Counted from the first letter of the stretch, positions 1 through 5,858 are shown. The stretch: 9,073 nucleotides of DNA from JAHJBR01 sp040757035 (GCA_040757035.1 JBFLYM010000038.1:1-9073); one strand, 5' to 3'. The notes: generated by a model not told the origin, from the letters alone. Numbers and translations: made by a program.

Positions 1-124
1 AACAATGACTTCTGGGCAGATTAAGATATATTCAGCATTGAATCTCGATAAATATCACCTCAATTAAAATTAGTTAGGCATTATGCATTTATCGTCGTAA
101 ATCCGTGTCAAATTGGAAACTTGA

Positions 125-226
125 GTTTTAATCAATTGGCGATTCTTGAACACAAATAATTTAGCTGGTTTTCTGAAAGGAAAAATTTCTACAAAAAATC
201 TCGAGTACGAAAGAGGAGAACATTGA
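125..226 (+). pseudogene. possible VapB-like antitoxin tail (remnant)
   Basis: This reading frame is open for 33 codons after an in-frame TGA at 122-124 and has no ATG/GTG start; only TTG 146 could serve. Its end reads NNLAGFLKGK...LEYERGEH, which resembles the toxin-binding C-terminal tails of VapB antitoxins (often a LAG-x-LKG run followed by charged residues). Its TGA stop (224-226) overlaps the TTG start (223-225) of the PIN-domain fragment, the arrangement of a translationally coupled vapBC pair. No DNA-binding N-terminal domain can be read upstream in any frame. The resemblance is by eye and short, so this could be a chance open frame; the overlap with the PIN fragment is the main support. 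Confidence 0.3.
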
Positions 227-303
227 AAACATACATTGTAGATAGTTATGCATGGATAACGTATTTCAAAAGTCATGTTTACAAAAACGATACTATTAAA
301 TAG
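223..303 (+). pseudogene. truncated PIN-domain (VapC-type) toxin N-terminus
   Basis: From TTG 223 the frame reads MKTYIVDSYAWITYFK and then stops at TAG 301-303 after 26 codons. The pattern hydrophobic-VD-S/T-x-AWI-x-YF is the signature first strand and helix of PIN-domain ribonucleases, and the Asp encoded at 241-243 would be the first metal-binding acidic residue. A purine-rich GAGGAG at 213-218 sits 4 bases before the TTG. An intact VapC is about 130 residues; here the other acidic residues and the rest of the fold are absent, and the 90 bases before the next gene cannot hold them in any frame. I therefore read it as a decayed toxin gene. The match is short, so confidence is moderate. Confidence 0.5.
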
Positions 304-326
304 TGGGAAATATAAAATATTTGTTA

Positions 327-360
327 ATTTAGATTTAGAATTTAGAAAATCAAATTTAGG
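327..360. repeat. short ATTTAGA near-tandem repeat
   Basis: ATTTAGA occurs at 327-333, 333-339 and 340-346, with a related AATTTAGG at 353-360. It lies in the very AT-rich stretch (304-393) between the PIN fragment and the AbrB-like gene. It may be simple low-complexity sequence or a helix-phased regulatory stretch; no function is evident. Confidence 0.35.
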
Positions 361-366
361 AAAAAG

Positions 367-376
367 ATTTAAAAAC
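367..376 (+). promoter_or_regulatory. possible TATA box for the AbrB-like gene
   Basis: ATTTAAAAAC is centred about 23 bases before the ATG at 394. That would fit an archaeal promoter giving a nearly leaderless transcript. No Shine-Dalgarno motif is visible before this ATG, which agrees with a leaderless start. The spacing is a little short, so this is tentative. Confidence 0.35.
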
Positions 377-393
377 ATGTCAAAGGGTTTAAA

Positions 394-698
394 ATGAGAA
401 CAAGGGATGTCCTTCATAAAAAGGGATTTACTTCATACGTCTCGATAAAAAGGGACGCCTAGTTTTACCGCTGGAAATACGCGACGCCCTTGGCATAAAA
501 AAGAACGAAAAAATACTTCTTAGTATTAGCGCTGCTTCTTCTAAAGCTTCTTCTAAAAATTCAATAATTGTACGGGTAGCGAAAGCGCCGGAAAATATTG
601 AATCCTATCTATACTCCAAAAACAGTGCTTACGTGAAAAGCAAGAAACGAAATGAAAAAAGTGAAAATTTAGTTTTACGAATTTCGAAAAAAAAATAA
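394..698 (+). pseudogene. AbrB/MazE-type swapped-hairpin DNA-binding protein, frame broken
   Basis: From ATG 394 the frame gives MRTRDVLHKKGFTSYVS and then runs into TAG 460-462. One frame away, from about 441 to the TAA at 696-698, it reads DKKGRLVLPLEIRDALGIKK. That is the SpoVT/AbrB signature: an acidic residue, then KGR, hydrophobics, P, EIR, LGI. It is followed by EKILLSI and a hydrophobic strand IIVRVAKAP, then a Lys/Ser-rich tail. The second frame has no ATG, GTG or TTG start upstream of the domain (it opens at 420). The two pieces join into one sensible protein of about 100 residues if one base is restored near the A5-G3 run at 447-454. AbrB-fold proteins are transcription regulators or the antitoxin half of toxin-antitoxin pairs. 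The stop lies 11-23 bases before hisG, so the two could be co-transcribed. Either a real one-base deletion or a sequencing error could explain the break; the domain identity is secure. Confidence 0.75.
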
Positions 699-711
699 AA
701 AACAGAAAAAT

Positions 712-717
712 GGTGAT
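712..717 (+). promoter_or_regulatory. Shine-Dalgarno motif GGTGAT of hisG
   Basis: GGTGAT matches the archaeal 16S anti-Shine-Dalgarno complement. It lies after the first in-frame ATG (710), so it cannot serve that codon. It sits 4 bases before ATG 722 and 13 before ATG 731, which is why 722 is preferred as the start. Confidence 0.5.
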
Positions 718-721
718 TGAA

Positions 722-1777
722 ATGAGAAAAATGAGAAATATGTATGATATATCTTTGCGGCCAGTAGGTACGTTTGATAAAAGGAAAGAAGTTGTGATAG
801 CTATACCAAAGCCGAACAAGACAGGTAATCCTATAGCGTGGAAATTATTTGAAGCATGTACGCTTTTTGGTAAATCAAAAGAGCGTGGTGGCCCAATTCT
901 AACTTCGAACCCAAATATCCAAGTGTTGGAAATACCTTCGGTCGACATACCTCTTTATTTGAAAAAAGGAGTGTGTGATCTCGGCATTTGCGGAACAGAC
1001 ATGGTTGCAGAAACTGGCATGGACGATATTCTGTCTAACAAGGCAATCTACGGCCCAGAGTGGAGAGAAATAATCACCAAGGCAATTTCTTTCCTCGACA
1101 AACTCGTTGAAATAGGAAAAGAGACAAGACTATGTATGGTTGGAGGAGCTGATTGGAGCACCAAATACTTTGAATTACAGGCGAGTACAAATGTTAGAGT
1201 AGGCACGTCATTCATGAGCATAACAGATGCTTTCCTAAAGAACAAAGGAATTACGGCAGCAGAGATCGTTAAAATTGGTGGCTCTATAGAACAAGCATGC
1301 CTTGATGAGATAATAGATATAGGTGTAGATCAGGTGGAGACAGGAAAGTCGTTGAAGGAAGCAAAGATGGGCATTATAGAGGAAATCCTCAGCTCACAAT
1401 ACTGTCTATGGGCAAACAAAGAGGCATATGATTTGAAGAAGGAGTACATAGATAAAATAGTAAACATGATGAAGGGAGTACTTTCAGCGCAAAAGACTAA
1501 TATATTGTATGGAGAGCGCGACTGTTCTCAGATCAGAGACAAACAACTTATGAAGTTCAACGTACCGCCTGATAACAAACGACAAATAGACGAAGCTATA
1601 CTCAAGAAGGAAATTCCGTGCAGCGAAAGCCCCACTATATTACCGCTTGTTAAGTCTGGCTGGTCTGCCTACGAGGTATTGATATCTACTCTGAATATTA
1701 TGGATACTGTTTCAACGTTAAAAAGCTACGGAGCTAAAAATATCATCTGGAAAGGATTTGATGGATATGTGGAATGA
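722..1777 (+). CDS. hisG: ATP phosphoribosyltransferase, long form (HisG)
   Basis: HisG joins ATP to PRPP, the first committed step of histidine synthesis, in the cytosol. Numbering from ATG 722 (351 residues), VVIAIPKPN near residue 25 replaces the usual IALPKGRL. DIPLYLKKGVCDLGICGTD from residue 75 is the family hallmark. GGSIEQACL leads into the PRPP loop DQVETGKSL (about 203-211), in place of the usual GLAD-x-I-x-D-x-V-x-TG-x-TL. The C-terminal part, with SPTILPLVKSGWSA (about 303) and LKSYGAKNIIW, is the PII-like regulatory domain of long-form enzymes that act without HisZ. The protein is longer than typical long forms (about 290-300), mostly through an insertion after DLGICGTDMVAE. The Ala-Pro and Gly-Leu-Ala-Asp parts of the catalytic region are altered, so activity is not assured. 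ATG 710 is an alternative start. No other histidine gene lies in the window; the neighbours are regulator/toxin-type genes. Confidence 0.85.
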   Translation: MRKMRNMYDISLRPVGTFDKRKEVVIAIPKPNKTGNPIAWKLFEACTLFGKSKERGGPILTSNPNIQVLEIPSVDIPLYLKKGVCDLGICGTDMVAETGMDDILSNKAIYGPEWREIITKAISFLDKLVEIGKETRLCMVGGADWSTKYFELQASTNVRVGTSFMSITDAFLKNKGITAAEIVKIGGSIEQACLDEIIDIGVDQVETGKSLKEAKMGIIEEILSSQYCLWANKEAYDLKKEYIDKIVNMMKGVLSAQKTNILYGERDCSQIRDKQLMKFNVPPDNKRQIDEAILKKEIPCSESPTILPLVKSGWSAYEVLISTLNIMDTVSTLKSYGAKNIIWKGFDGYVE

Positions 1778-1812
1778 AAACAATGGAAGAAATCAAAGCA
1801 AAAACAGAATAA
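1774..1812 (+). other. 12-codon ORF coupled to the hisG stop
   Basis: An ATG at 1774 overlaps the hisG TGA (ATGA) and reads MKTMEEIKAKTE before TAA 1810-1812. The overlap is the usual layout for a translationally coupled downstream gene, so this may be the surviving start of a lost operon partner. It could equally be chance. No family can be assigned to 12 residues. Confidence 0.2.
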
Positions 1813-1842
1813 GGAGAATGTGGAAAATGAAATAACCATAAG

Positions 1843-1860
1843 TTTCGATATTTTTCGAAA
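1843..1860. promoter_or_regulatory. 18 bp inverted repeat, likely operator of the AbiE-like pair
   Basis: TTTCGA (1843-1848), six bases, then TCGAAA (1855-1860) form a perfect two-fold symmetric site. It abuts the TATA-like TATTTAAATA at 1861-1870, so a protein bound here would cover the BRE/TATA region. The first gene downstream encodes a winged-helix protein, and AbiEi antitoxins are known to repress their own promoter through inverted repeats. Autoregulation is therefore the natural inference; the symmetry itself is seen directly. Confidence 0.55.
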
Positions 1861-1870
1861 TATTTAAATA
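1861..1870 (+). promoter_or_regulatory. TATA box of the AbiE-like pair
   Basis: TATTTAAATA is a good archaeal TATA element. Its centre (about 1866) is 27-28 bases before the ATG at 1894, the ninth codon of the longest frame. That spacing predicts a leaderless transcript beginning at 1894 rather than translation from ATG 1870, which lies at the box itself. Confidence 0.5.
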
Positions 1871-2466
1871 TGGATGAATTCAAAAATCGAAACATGTACA
1901 AAAAAGAATTGGCTTATAATTACATTCTTACCGAGGCGATAGAAGGGAAAAGATATACGTTTACTCAGCTTGAAATCTCAAAAAGATTTAGGATTTCGTT
2001 GAGTACAGTGAACAATGCACTCGCACCGCTTGTTTCAATAGGTGCAATAGAAAAAAAAGCACGTTCGTTCGTTCTCGCAGATATGAAAAAAATGCTCTAT
2101 TACTGGGCAACAACAAGAAAATTCGAAAGAGATATTGTATATAAAACAAGGATAGAATTACCAGTTTCAAAAATAGAAAGATTGGTTCCTTCTTCTGCAG
2201 TTTTTACAGCCTATTCAGCTTACAGGTGTATCTTTCATGATGTTCCTGCAGATTACAGCGAAGTTTATTTCTATATTCCCGAAAACGAATTGGATGAAAT
2301 AAAAAAAAGATTTCAGCAAAAAAAAGGCCCACCGAATGTTTTTGCGCTTGTCGGTTTTTGGAAAAACGTAGTTTCCAAACCACTGCTTTTTACAGATTTG
2401 TGGAATATAAAAACATGGTACGCAAGAGAATTTTTGCATGCTCTTGAAAAGAGGCTGAAATTATGA
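1870..2466 (+). CDS. AbiEi-like winged-helix protein (probable antitoxin/regulator)
   Basis: This 198-residue basic protein begins with a winged helix-turn-helix at about residues 10-70. YTFTQLEISKRFRIS followed by STVNNALAPLVSIGAIE is a typical HTH plus recognition helix, and a wing ending SFVLAD follows. The remainder contains VFTAYSAYRCIF, a strand SEVYFYIP, and near the end FTDLWNIKTWYAREFLHALE. Such features occur in archaeal AbiEi-type antitoxins paired with nucleotidyltransferases. Its stop overlaps the start of the nucleotidyltransferase gene (ATGA), so the two are translationally coupled. In type IV AbiE systems this partner neutralises the toxin and represses the operon. The longest frame starts at 1870, but the TATA spacing favours Met9 at 1894 as the true start. 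Family assignment rests on HTH plus context; the C-terminal domain is recognised only loosely. Confidence 0.65.
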   Translation: MDEFKNRNMYKKELAYNYILTEAIEGKRYTFTQLEISKRFRISLSTVNNALAPLVSIGAIEKKARSFVLADMKKMLYYWATTRKFERDIVYKTRIELPVSKIERLVPSSAVFTAYSAYRCIFHDVPADYSEVYFYIPENELDEIKKRFQQKKGPPNVFALVGFWKNVVSKPLLFTDLWNIKTWYAREFLHALEKRLKL

Positions 2467-3080
2467 AAGAATTCTGGAACGAAACCATGACGCAGGCAAG
2501 CTGGGAAAAACTGCAGCAGCTTAGCAAAGAATTTGAATTCGTACTCATAGGGGGTTGGGCAGCTTATCTCTGGACCAAGGCGCATAAATCAAAGGATATA
2601 GATATAGTCGTGGATTATTCCATACTGCAGAAACTCTCAAGAAAATATCGTCTGGAAAAGAACGAACGTCTGAGAAAATACGAAATAAAACTTGGTGAAT
2701 TCGACATTGATGTCTATCTTTCACATTTTTCCAGGCTTGCACTACCGGTTGAAGAACTAAACAAACATACTGCTATGGTTGAAAGCATAAGAACTGTGAA
2801 TCCCGAAACCCTTGTAATCCTTAAGCAAGGAGCTGAGATTGAAAGGAGGAGCAGCATAAAAGGAAGAAAAGACAGAATTGATATTCTTACTCTACTAATA
2901 TGTTCTCCTTTTGACCCTAGAAAATACAAGAAATTACTTGCAAAATATTCTTTGGAAAATTATTTGAATGAACTTATGAATGAAATACAAAGTTTCTCAA
3001 AGGACGACCTTCCTTATATTGGAATGAATGCGCATTCGTTTGCAAAATGGAAAAAAGAATTTATAAATGAGTTTATATAA
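2463..3080 (+). CDS. AbiEii/MNT-like nucleotidyltransferase (probable toxin)
   Basis: This 205-residue protein has a clear DNA polymerase beta-type nucleotidyltransferase core. VLIGGWAAYLW (residues 27-37) carries the GG motif. KSKDIDIVVD (42-51) carries the paired metal-binding aspartates D45 and D47. EFDIDVYL (79-86) gives the third acidic position. LVILKQGAE and KGRKDRIDIL (133-142), with conserved Lys and Asp, match the later motifs of AbiEii toxins and related proteins. AbiEii-type enzymes transfer nucleotides to an acceptor, in studied cases nucleotides or tRNA; the substrate here is unknown. All catalytic acids are present, so the enzyme looks active. It starts at ATG 2463, overlapping the stop of the AbiEi-like gene by 4 bp. 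A TATA box for metG is embedded in its last codons. A non-toxin nucleotidyltransferase role cannot be excluded. Confidence 0.75.
   Translation: MKEFWNETMTQASWEKLQQLSKEFEFVLIGGWAAYLWTKAHKSKDIDIVVDYSILQKLSRKYRLEKNERLRKYEIKLGEFDIDVYLSHFSRLALPVEELNKHTAMVESIRTVNPETLVILKQGAEIERRSSIKGRKDRIDILTLLICSPFDPRKYKKLLAKYSLENYLNELMNEIQSFSKDDLPYIGMNAHSFAKWKKEFINEFI
3072..3079 (+). promoter_or_regulatory. TATA box of metG
   Basis: TTTATATA is a consensus archaeal TATA box lying within the last codons and stop of the nucleotidyltransferase gene. It predicts a transcript start near 3102 and a leader of roughly 40 bases carrying the Shine-Dalgarno site. metG is therefore probably transcribed independently of the AbiE-like pair. 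Confidence 0.55.
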
Positions 3081-3121
3081 ATGATATACGCAACCAACTA
3101 AATTTTCCGATTAGTATATGT

Positions 3122-3131
3122 GGTTGTGATC
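3122..3131 (+). promoter_or_regulatory. Shine-Dalgarno of metG
   Basis: GGTTGTGATC matches 8 of 10 positions of the archaeal GGAGGTGATC, with GTGATC unbroken, and lies 9 bases before ATG 3141. It overlaps the upstream in-frame GTG at 3120, so it argues for 3141 as the start. Confidence 0.55.
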
Positions 3132-3140
3132 GCGGTCGCT

Positions 3141-4781
3141 ATGAAACGCATTCTCATTACAGCAGCACTTATTTACGCAAACGGTCCGCCACATCTTGGA
3201 CACATACGAAGTACATATCTTCCAGCTGATATATATGCACGATATTGCAGGCTCGCAGGAAATGAAGTTCTTTATATTTGCGCAACCGATGAACATGGTA
3301 CACCTATTGTTATAAGCGCAGAAAATGAAAAAAAGAAATTAAAAGAATTCGTTGATTTTTATTACAAAAAAGATAAGTCTGAATTTGAACAATTGGGTTT
3401 TTCCTTTGACATTTTTCATCGTACATCTAGTGTAGAAAACAAAAAGATGACGGAATATATATTTGTTAGATTAAAAGAAAATGGTCATATCTATCAGAAA
3501 GAAATAGAACAACCTTATTGTGAAAAATGCCTTCGTTTTCTTCCTGACCGCTTTGTAATTGGAACATGCCCATATTGCAAATCAGAAAAGCAATACAGTG
3601 ATTACTGTGAAGTCTGCGGAAGAGTATTGAAAACCAGCGAGATTGTAGAACCAAAATGCATAGTGTGTAAAAACAATCCGGTAATGAAAAAATCTACACA
3701 TTATTTTTTTAAACTCAGTTCATTTTCACATAAATTGAAGGATTATATCTCCAAAAATCCAAATTTTCAGACAGAGATTGTGAATTACGTGCTTAATTGG
3801 ATAAATTCAGGATTAATTGATTGGGATATTTCACGTGATATGGATTGGGGGGTGAAAATTCCTGGAGAAAGTAGCAAGGTTTTTTATGTGTGGTTTGATG
3901 CACCGATTGGATATATGAGTAGTACAATGGCCGCGACAAAGCAATGGGAAAAATTTTGGAAAACACAATCAAAAATAGTACATTTTATAGGCAAAGACAT
4001 TTCTTATCATCATTATCTTTTTTGGCCAGCAATGCTCATGGGTGCAAATGAAAATTTCTTACTTCCAAATGCGATTCCAGTACGCGGTTATCTTAATCTT
4101 GAGCACAGGAAATTCTCAAAAAGCAAAGGATGGTTTGTTTCGCTCGGTGATTTTTTGGCCGAATTTCCACCAGATTATTTGCGCTACTATGAAACAGCGA
4201 TAACCCCTAATAGTGTTGAAGATGCAAACTTTATTTGGAAAGAATTTGGCGCGCGCATAAACAATGAGCTTGTTTCAAATTTGGGTAATTTTGTACACCG
4301 TACGCTTGTTTTGATAAAGAAAATTTGTAATTCAGAAATTCCAAAACCAAAACTCTGTAATGATGATAAAAAAATTCTTGCGAAAATAACAGAAACCGTT
4401 GAAAAAACCGCTGCGCTGTTGGACAAATTCGAATTTCGCGATGCACAGGATGAAATAATGCGCACGACATCCGAATTCAACAAATATCTAAGCGAGCGCG
4501 AACCATGGAAAGATAAAAATACAGAACGCGTTGCAACAACGCTTTATGTCTCTTCGCGTTGGGTTTCTGCACTTACAACCCTGCTTAATCCTTTTCTTCC
4601 ATTTACTTCGCAAAAACTCGCAAATATGATCGGAATAAAAATTCAAAATTGGAAAGACGCTGATAAAGAACATCTAAAACCAGGCGCGAAAATTGGCGAA
4701 GTGGAAATATTATTCAAAAAAATAGATGACAAACAAATAGAGAGAATGGAACAAATGCTGAAAAAAAGGGTTTCAGAATAA
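3141..4781 (+). CDS. metG: methionine--tRNA ligase (MetRS)
   Basis: MetRS charges tRNA-Met and initiator tRNA with methionine in the cytosol. With the start at 3141 it has 546 residues. The class I HIGH motif is PPHLGHI (HLGH about 17-20), followed by LYICATDEHGTP. The connective domain has four CxxC knuckles, CEKC, CPYC, CEVC and CIVC (about 127, 143, 156 and 173), enough to bind two zinc ions. FYVWFDAPIGY lies mid-protein, and the KMSKS motif appears as KFSKS (about 324-328). A helical anticodon-binding domain follows. The chain ends without the C-terminal EMAP-like tRNA-binding/dimer domain found in many MetRS, the shorter form common in archaea. A GTG at 3120 would add seven residues, but the Shine-Dalgarno position and the usual N-terminus favour 3141. 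It is convergent with rps8e, only 2 bp apart. Confidence 0.96.
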   Translation: MKRILITAALIYANGPPHLGHIRSTYLPADIYARYCRLAGNEVLYICATDEHGTPIVISAENEKKKLKEFVDFYYKKDKSEFEQLGFSFDIFHRTSSVENKKMTEYIFVRLKENGHIYQKEIEQPYCEKCLRFLPDRFVIGTCPYCKSEKQYSDYCEVCGRVLKTSEIVEPKCIVCKNNPVMKKSTHYFFKLSSFSHKLKDYISKNPNFQTEIVNYVLNWINSGLIDWDISRDMDWGVKIPGESSKVFYVWFDAPIGYMSSTMAATKQWEKFWKTQSKIVHFIGKDISYHHYLFWPAMLMGANENFLLPNAIPVRGYLNLEHRKFSKSKGWFVSLGDFLAEFPPDYLRYYETAITPNSVEDANFIWKEFGARINNELVSNLGNFVHRTLVLIKKICNSEIPKPKLCNDDKKILAKITETVEKTAALLDKFEFRDAQDEIMRTTSEFNKYLSEREPWKDKNTERVATTLYVSSRWVSALTTLLNPFLPFTSQKLANMIGIKIQNWKDADKEHLKPGAKIGEVEILFKKIDDKQIERMEQMLKKRVSE

Positions 4782-4783
4782 AA

Positions 4784-5167
4784 TTATTGTATGATTACTC
4801 CGTTTACTACCCCATCCTGCCCAACGCGGTTTGTTACTTTTACCTTTCCGAGATTTGTTCTGAGAATTGCGCCCTTTGTGATTATATTTTCGCGCGCATA
4901 ATCAGTCCTGTGTGATTCCATCACACCTAAGATTTTTGTTTTTATCATCCCATCCTTTGTAAGTACGTTTACCATACTCGCTTTTTTGAGTTTAGCTTTG
5001 ATCGCTCCCCCTTTTGTTCTCGACATTGTTTTAGAATCTTTTTCTCCAACTTTTGTTGCGGTGAATCTAGTTCCGCAATGCACAAGCCTTTTGTCTCTAA
5101 ACTTTTTTCTGCTTCCCCCTGTTCCAGAAGAAACTTTTTTAGTTCTTGATTCATGATATTGGTCCAT
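4784..5167 (-). CDS. rps8e: 30S ribosomal protein S8e
   Basis: S8e is a small-subunit ribosomal protein confined to archaea and eukaryotes. The 127-residue chain has the family's full length. The basic N-terminus includes ESRTKK...GTGGSRKKFRDKR, then GTRFTATKVGE. The conserved core is RTKGGAIKAKL, and the end reads NIITKGAILRTNLGKVKVT followed by RVGQDGVVNGVIIQ, which is diagnostic. The start at 5167 is supported by a GTGAT Shine-Dalgarno core at 5171-5175 on this strand and a TATATA about 27 bases before the predicted transcript start. The gene is convergent with metG and divergent from cgi121. Confidence 0.96.
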   Translation of the reverse strand: MDQYHESRTKKVSSGTGGSRKKFRDKRLVHCGTRFTATKVGEKDSKTMSRTKGGAIKAKLKKASMVNVLTKDGMIKTKILGVMESHRTDYARENIITKGAILRTNLGKVKVTNRVGQDGVVNGVIIQ

Positions 5168-5170
5168 ATT

Positions 5171-5175
5171 ATCAC
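5171..5175 (-). promoter_or_regulatory. Shine-Dalgarno core of rps8e
   Basis: GTGAT on the minus strand lies 3 bases before the rps8e ATG, in a very short leader. A TATATA at 5203-5208 would place the transcript start near 5179, just ahead of it. Confidence 0.4.
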
Positions 5176-5190
5176 TTTCTCGTATACTCT

Positions 5191-5226
5191 ATCTACATAC
5201 TCATATATCTACATATTATCTACATA
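5191..5226. repeat. three ATCTACATA repeats in the rps8e/cgi121 control region
   Basis: Identical ATCTACATA units occur at 5191-5199, 5207-5215 and 5218-5226 (offsets 16 and 11 bp), followed by a partial TATCTATA. They overlap the inferred rps8e promoter and lie between two divergent translation-related genes. They may be regulator-binding sites or simple sequence; this is undecided. Confidence 0.45.
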
Positions 5227-5272
5227 TCTATATTTTCATTTATACACATTGATATTGTTTTATACAGGGTCC

Positions 5273-5282
5273 TTTTATATAT
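5273..5282 (+). promoter_or_regulatory. TATA box of cgi121
   Basis: TTTTATATAT is centred 27-28 bases before ATG 5305, exactly where an archaeal TATA box should be for a leaderless transcript. There is no Shine-Dalgarno motif before that ATG, which agrees. Confidence 0.6.
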
Positions 5283-5304
5283 CTGTATGACATTATAAAT
5301 ATTT

Positions 5305-5727
5305 ATGTATGTTTTCCGTTTTTCATCGCGGCTTTCAAAAGATAAAATAATGAAAAGATTACAAAATTTGAAGACAATGAACAAAAATATAAATGCAATT
5401 GCAGTTTCTTCAAATTACATACATTCTCTTAAGCAATTACAACTGGCATATATTCTTACAAAGAAAAGTTTTAAAAGAAAGACCAACCTTGCAAATGATT
5501 TTATATTGGAGCTTCTGCTTTGGCTTTTAGGCGAAACAGATATCAGAAAAGCATTGGCTAAAAACGATTTTTCTCCTGATAATTTTATTCTCGTTTCGTT
5601 CCAAAAAATCAACCGCGGCATGCACAACATGCTATTGAAGAAGCTGTGTGCAAAAGAAAAATCTATTATGTTGAAAAAAAATGCAAGCGCGCTTGAACTT
5701 GAAAAGATAAGTACTAGTCGCTTGTGA
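5305..5727 (+). CDS. cgi121: KEOPS complex subunit Cgi121
   Basis: This 140-residue protein matches the Cgi121/TPRKB family. In KEOPS, Cgi121 contacts Bud32, binds the tRNA 3' CCA end and supports Kae1 in making t6A at position 37 of ANN-reading tRNAs. The layout fits: MYVFRFSSRLSKDKI as the first strand and helix, NINAIAVSSNYIHSLKQLQL for the region that gathers family members' first helices, then the best-conserved block NDFILELLLWLLGETDIRKA (family pattern E-LL-x-SG-x-x-QI-x-AL) and FSPDNFILVSF. The usual Gly in this block is preserved but Arg-Gln is replaced by Thr-Asp. The end ELEKISTSRL matches the short tail that docks on Bud32. Start 5305 is supported by a TATA box at leaderless spacing. 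The other KEOPS genes (kae1, bud32, pcc1) are not in the window. Confidence 0.82.
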   Translation: MYVFRFSSRLSKDKIMKRLQNLKTMNKNINAIAVSSNYIHSLKQLQLAYILTKKSFKRKTNLANDFILELLLWLLGETDIRKALAKNDFSPDNFILVSFQKINRGMHNMLLKKLCAKEKSIMLKKNASALELEKISTSRL

Positions 5728-5746
5728 GTGCTGGTCAAATCTAAAA

Positions 5747-5761
5747 TTTTACGAATTTTTT
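5747..5761 (+). terminator. probable T-rich terminator after cgi121
   Basis: TTTT, a short interruption, then a run of six T (5756-5761) begin about 20 bases after the cgi121 stop. Oligo-T tracts on the coding strand are the usual archaeal terminator, and no strong hairpin is needed. Confidence 0.45.
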
Positions 5762-5801
5762 CCAATTCAATGCAAAACACATAATTTAAAAATTTATGAA
5801 T

Positions 5802-5816
5802 ACAATTGATAATTGT
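5802..5816. promoter_or_regulatory. inverted repeat ACAATT-GAT-AATTGT upstream of serS
   Basis: Perfect 6 bp arms (5802-5807 and 5811-5816) flank GAT. A further half-site AATTGT lies at 5832-5837. It could be an operator for serS, or a coincidence in AT-rich DNA. Confidence 0.3.
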
Positions 5817-5858
5817 TGATAATCGCAATATAATTGTAATTAAATCGGTATACCTATG

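Noticed and set aside
275..397. 40-codon ORF (MFTKTILL...) whose TGA overlaps the AbrB ATG at 394
   Set aside because: The ATGA overlap is suggestive, but the product has no recognisable features and no Shine-Dalgarno; chance in low-complexity DNA is likely.
70..417. 115-codon minus-strand ORF
   Set aside because: Low-complexity Phe/Ile/Asn/Ser-rich product with no recognisable motif, in AT-rich DNA, and opposite the plus-strand PIN and AbrB remnants, which do show family motifs.
447..453. Programmed -1 frameshift at A-AAA-AGG in the AbrB-like gene
   Set aside because: The second tRNA would mismatch after slipping and the joined protein would be one residue short in the conserved hairpin; a one-base deletion or sequencing error explains it more simply. 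Kept only as a possibility in the findings.
553..948. 131-codon minus-strand ORF
   Set aside because: Lies opposite the AbrB tail and hisG start; its apparently hydrophobic product is what the complement of Lys/Glu-rich coding sequence gives.
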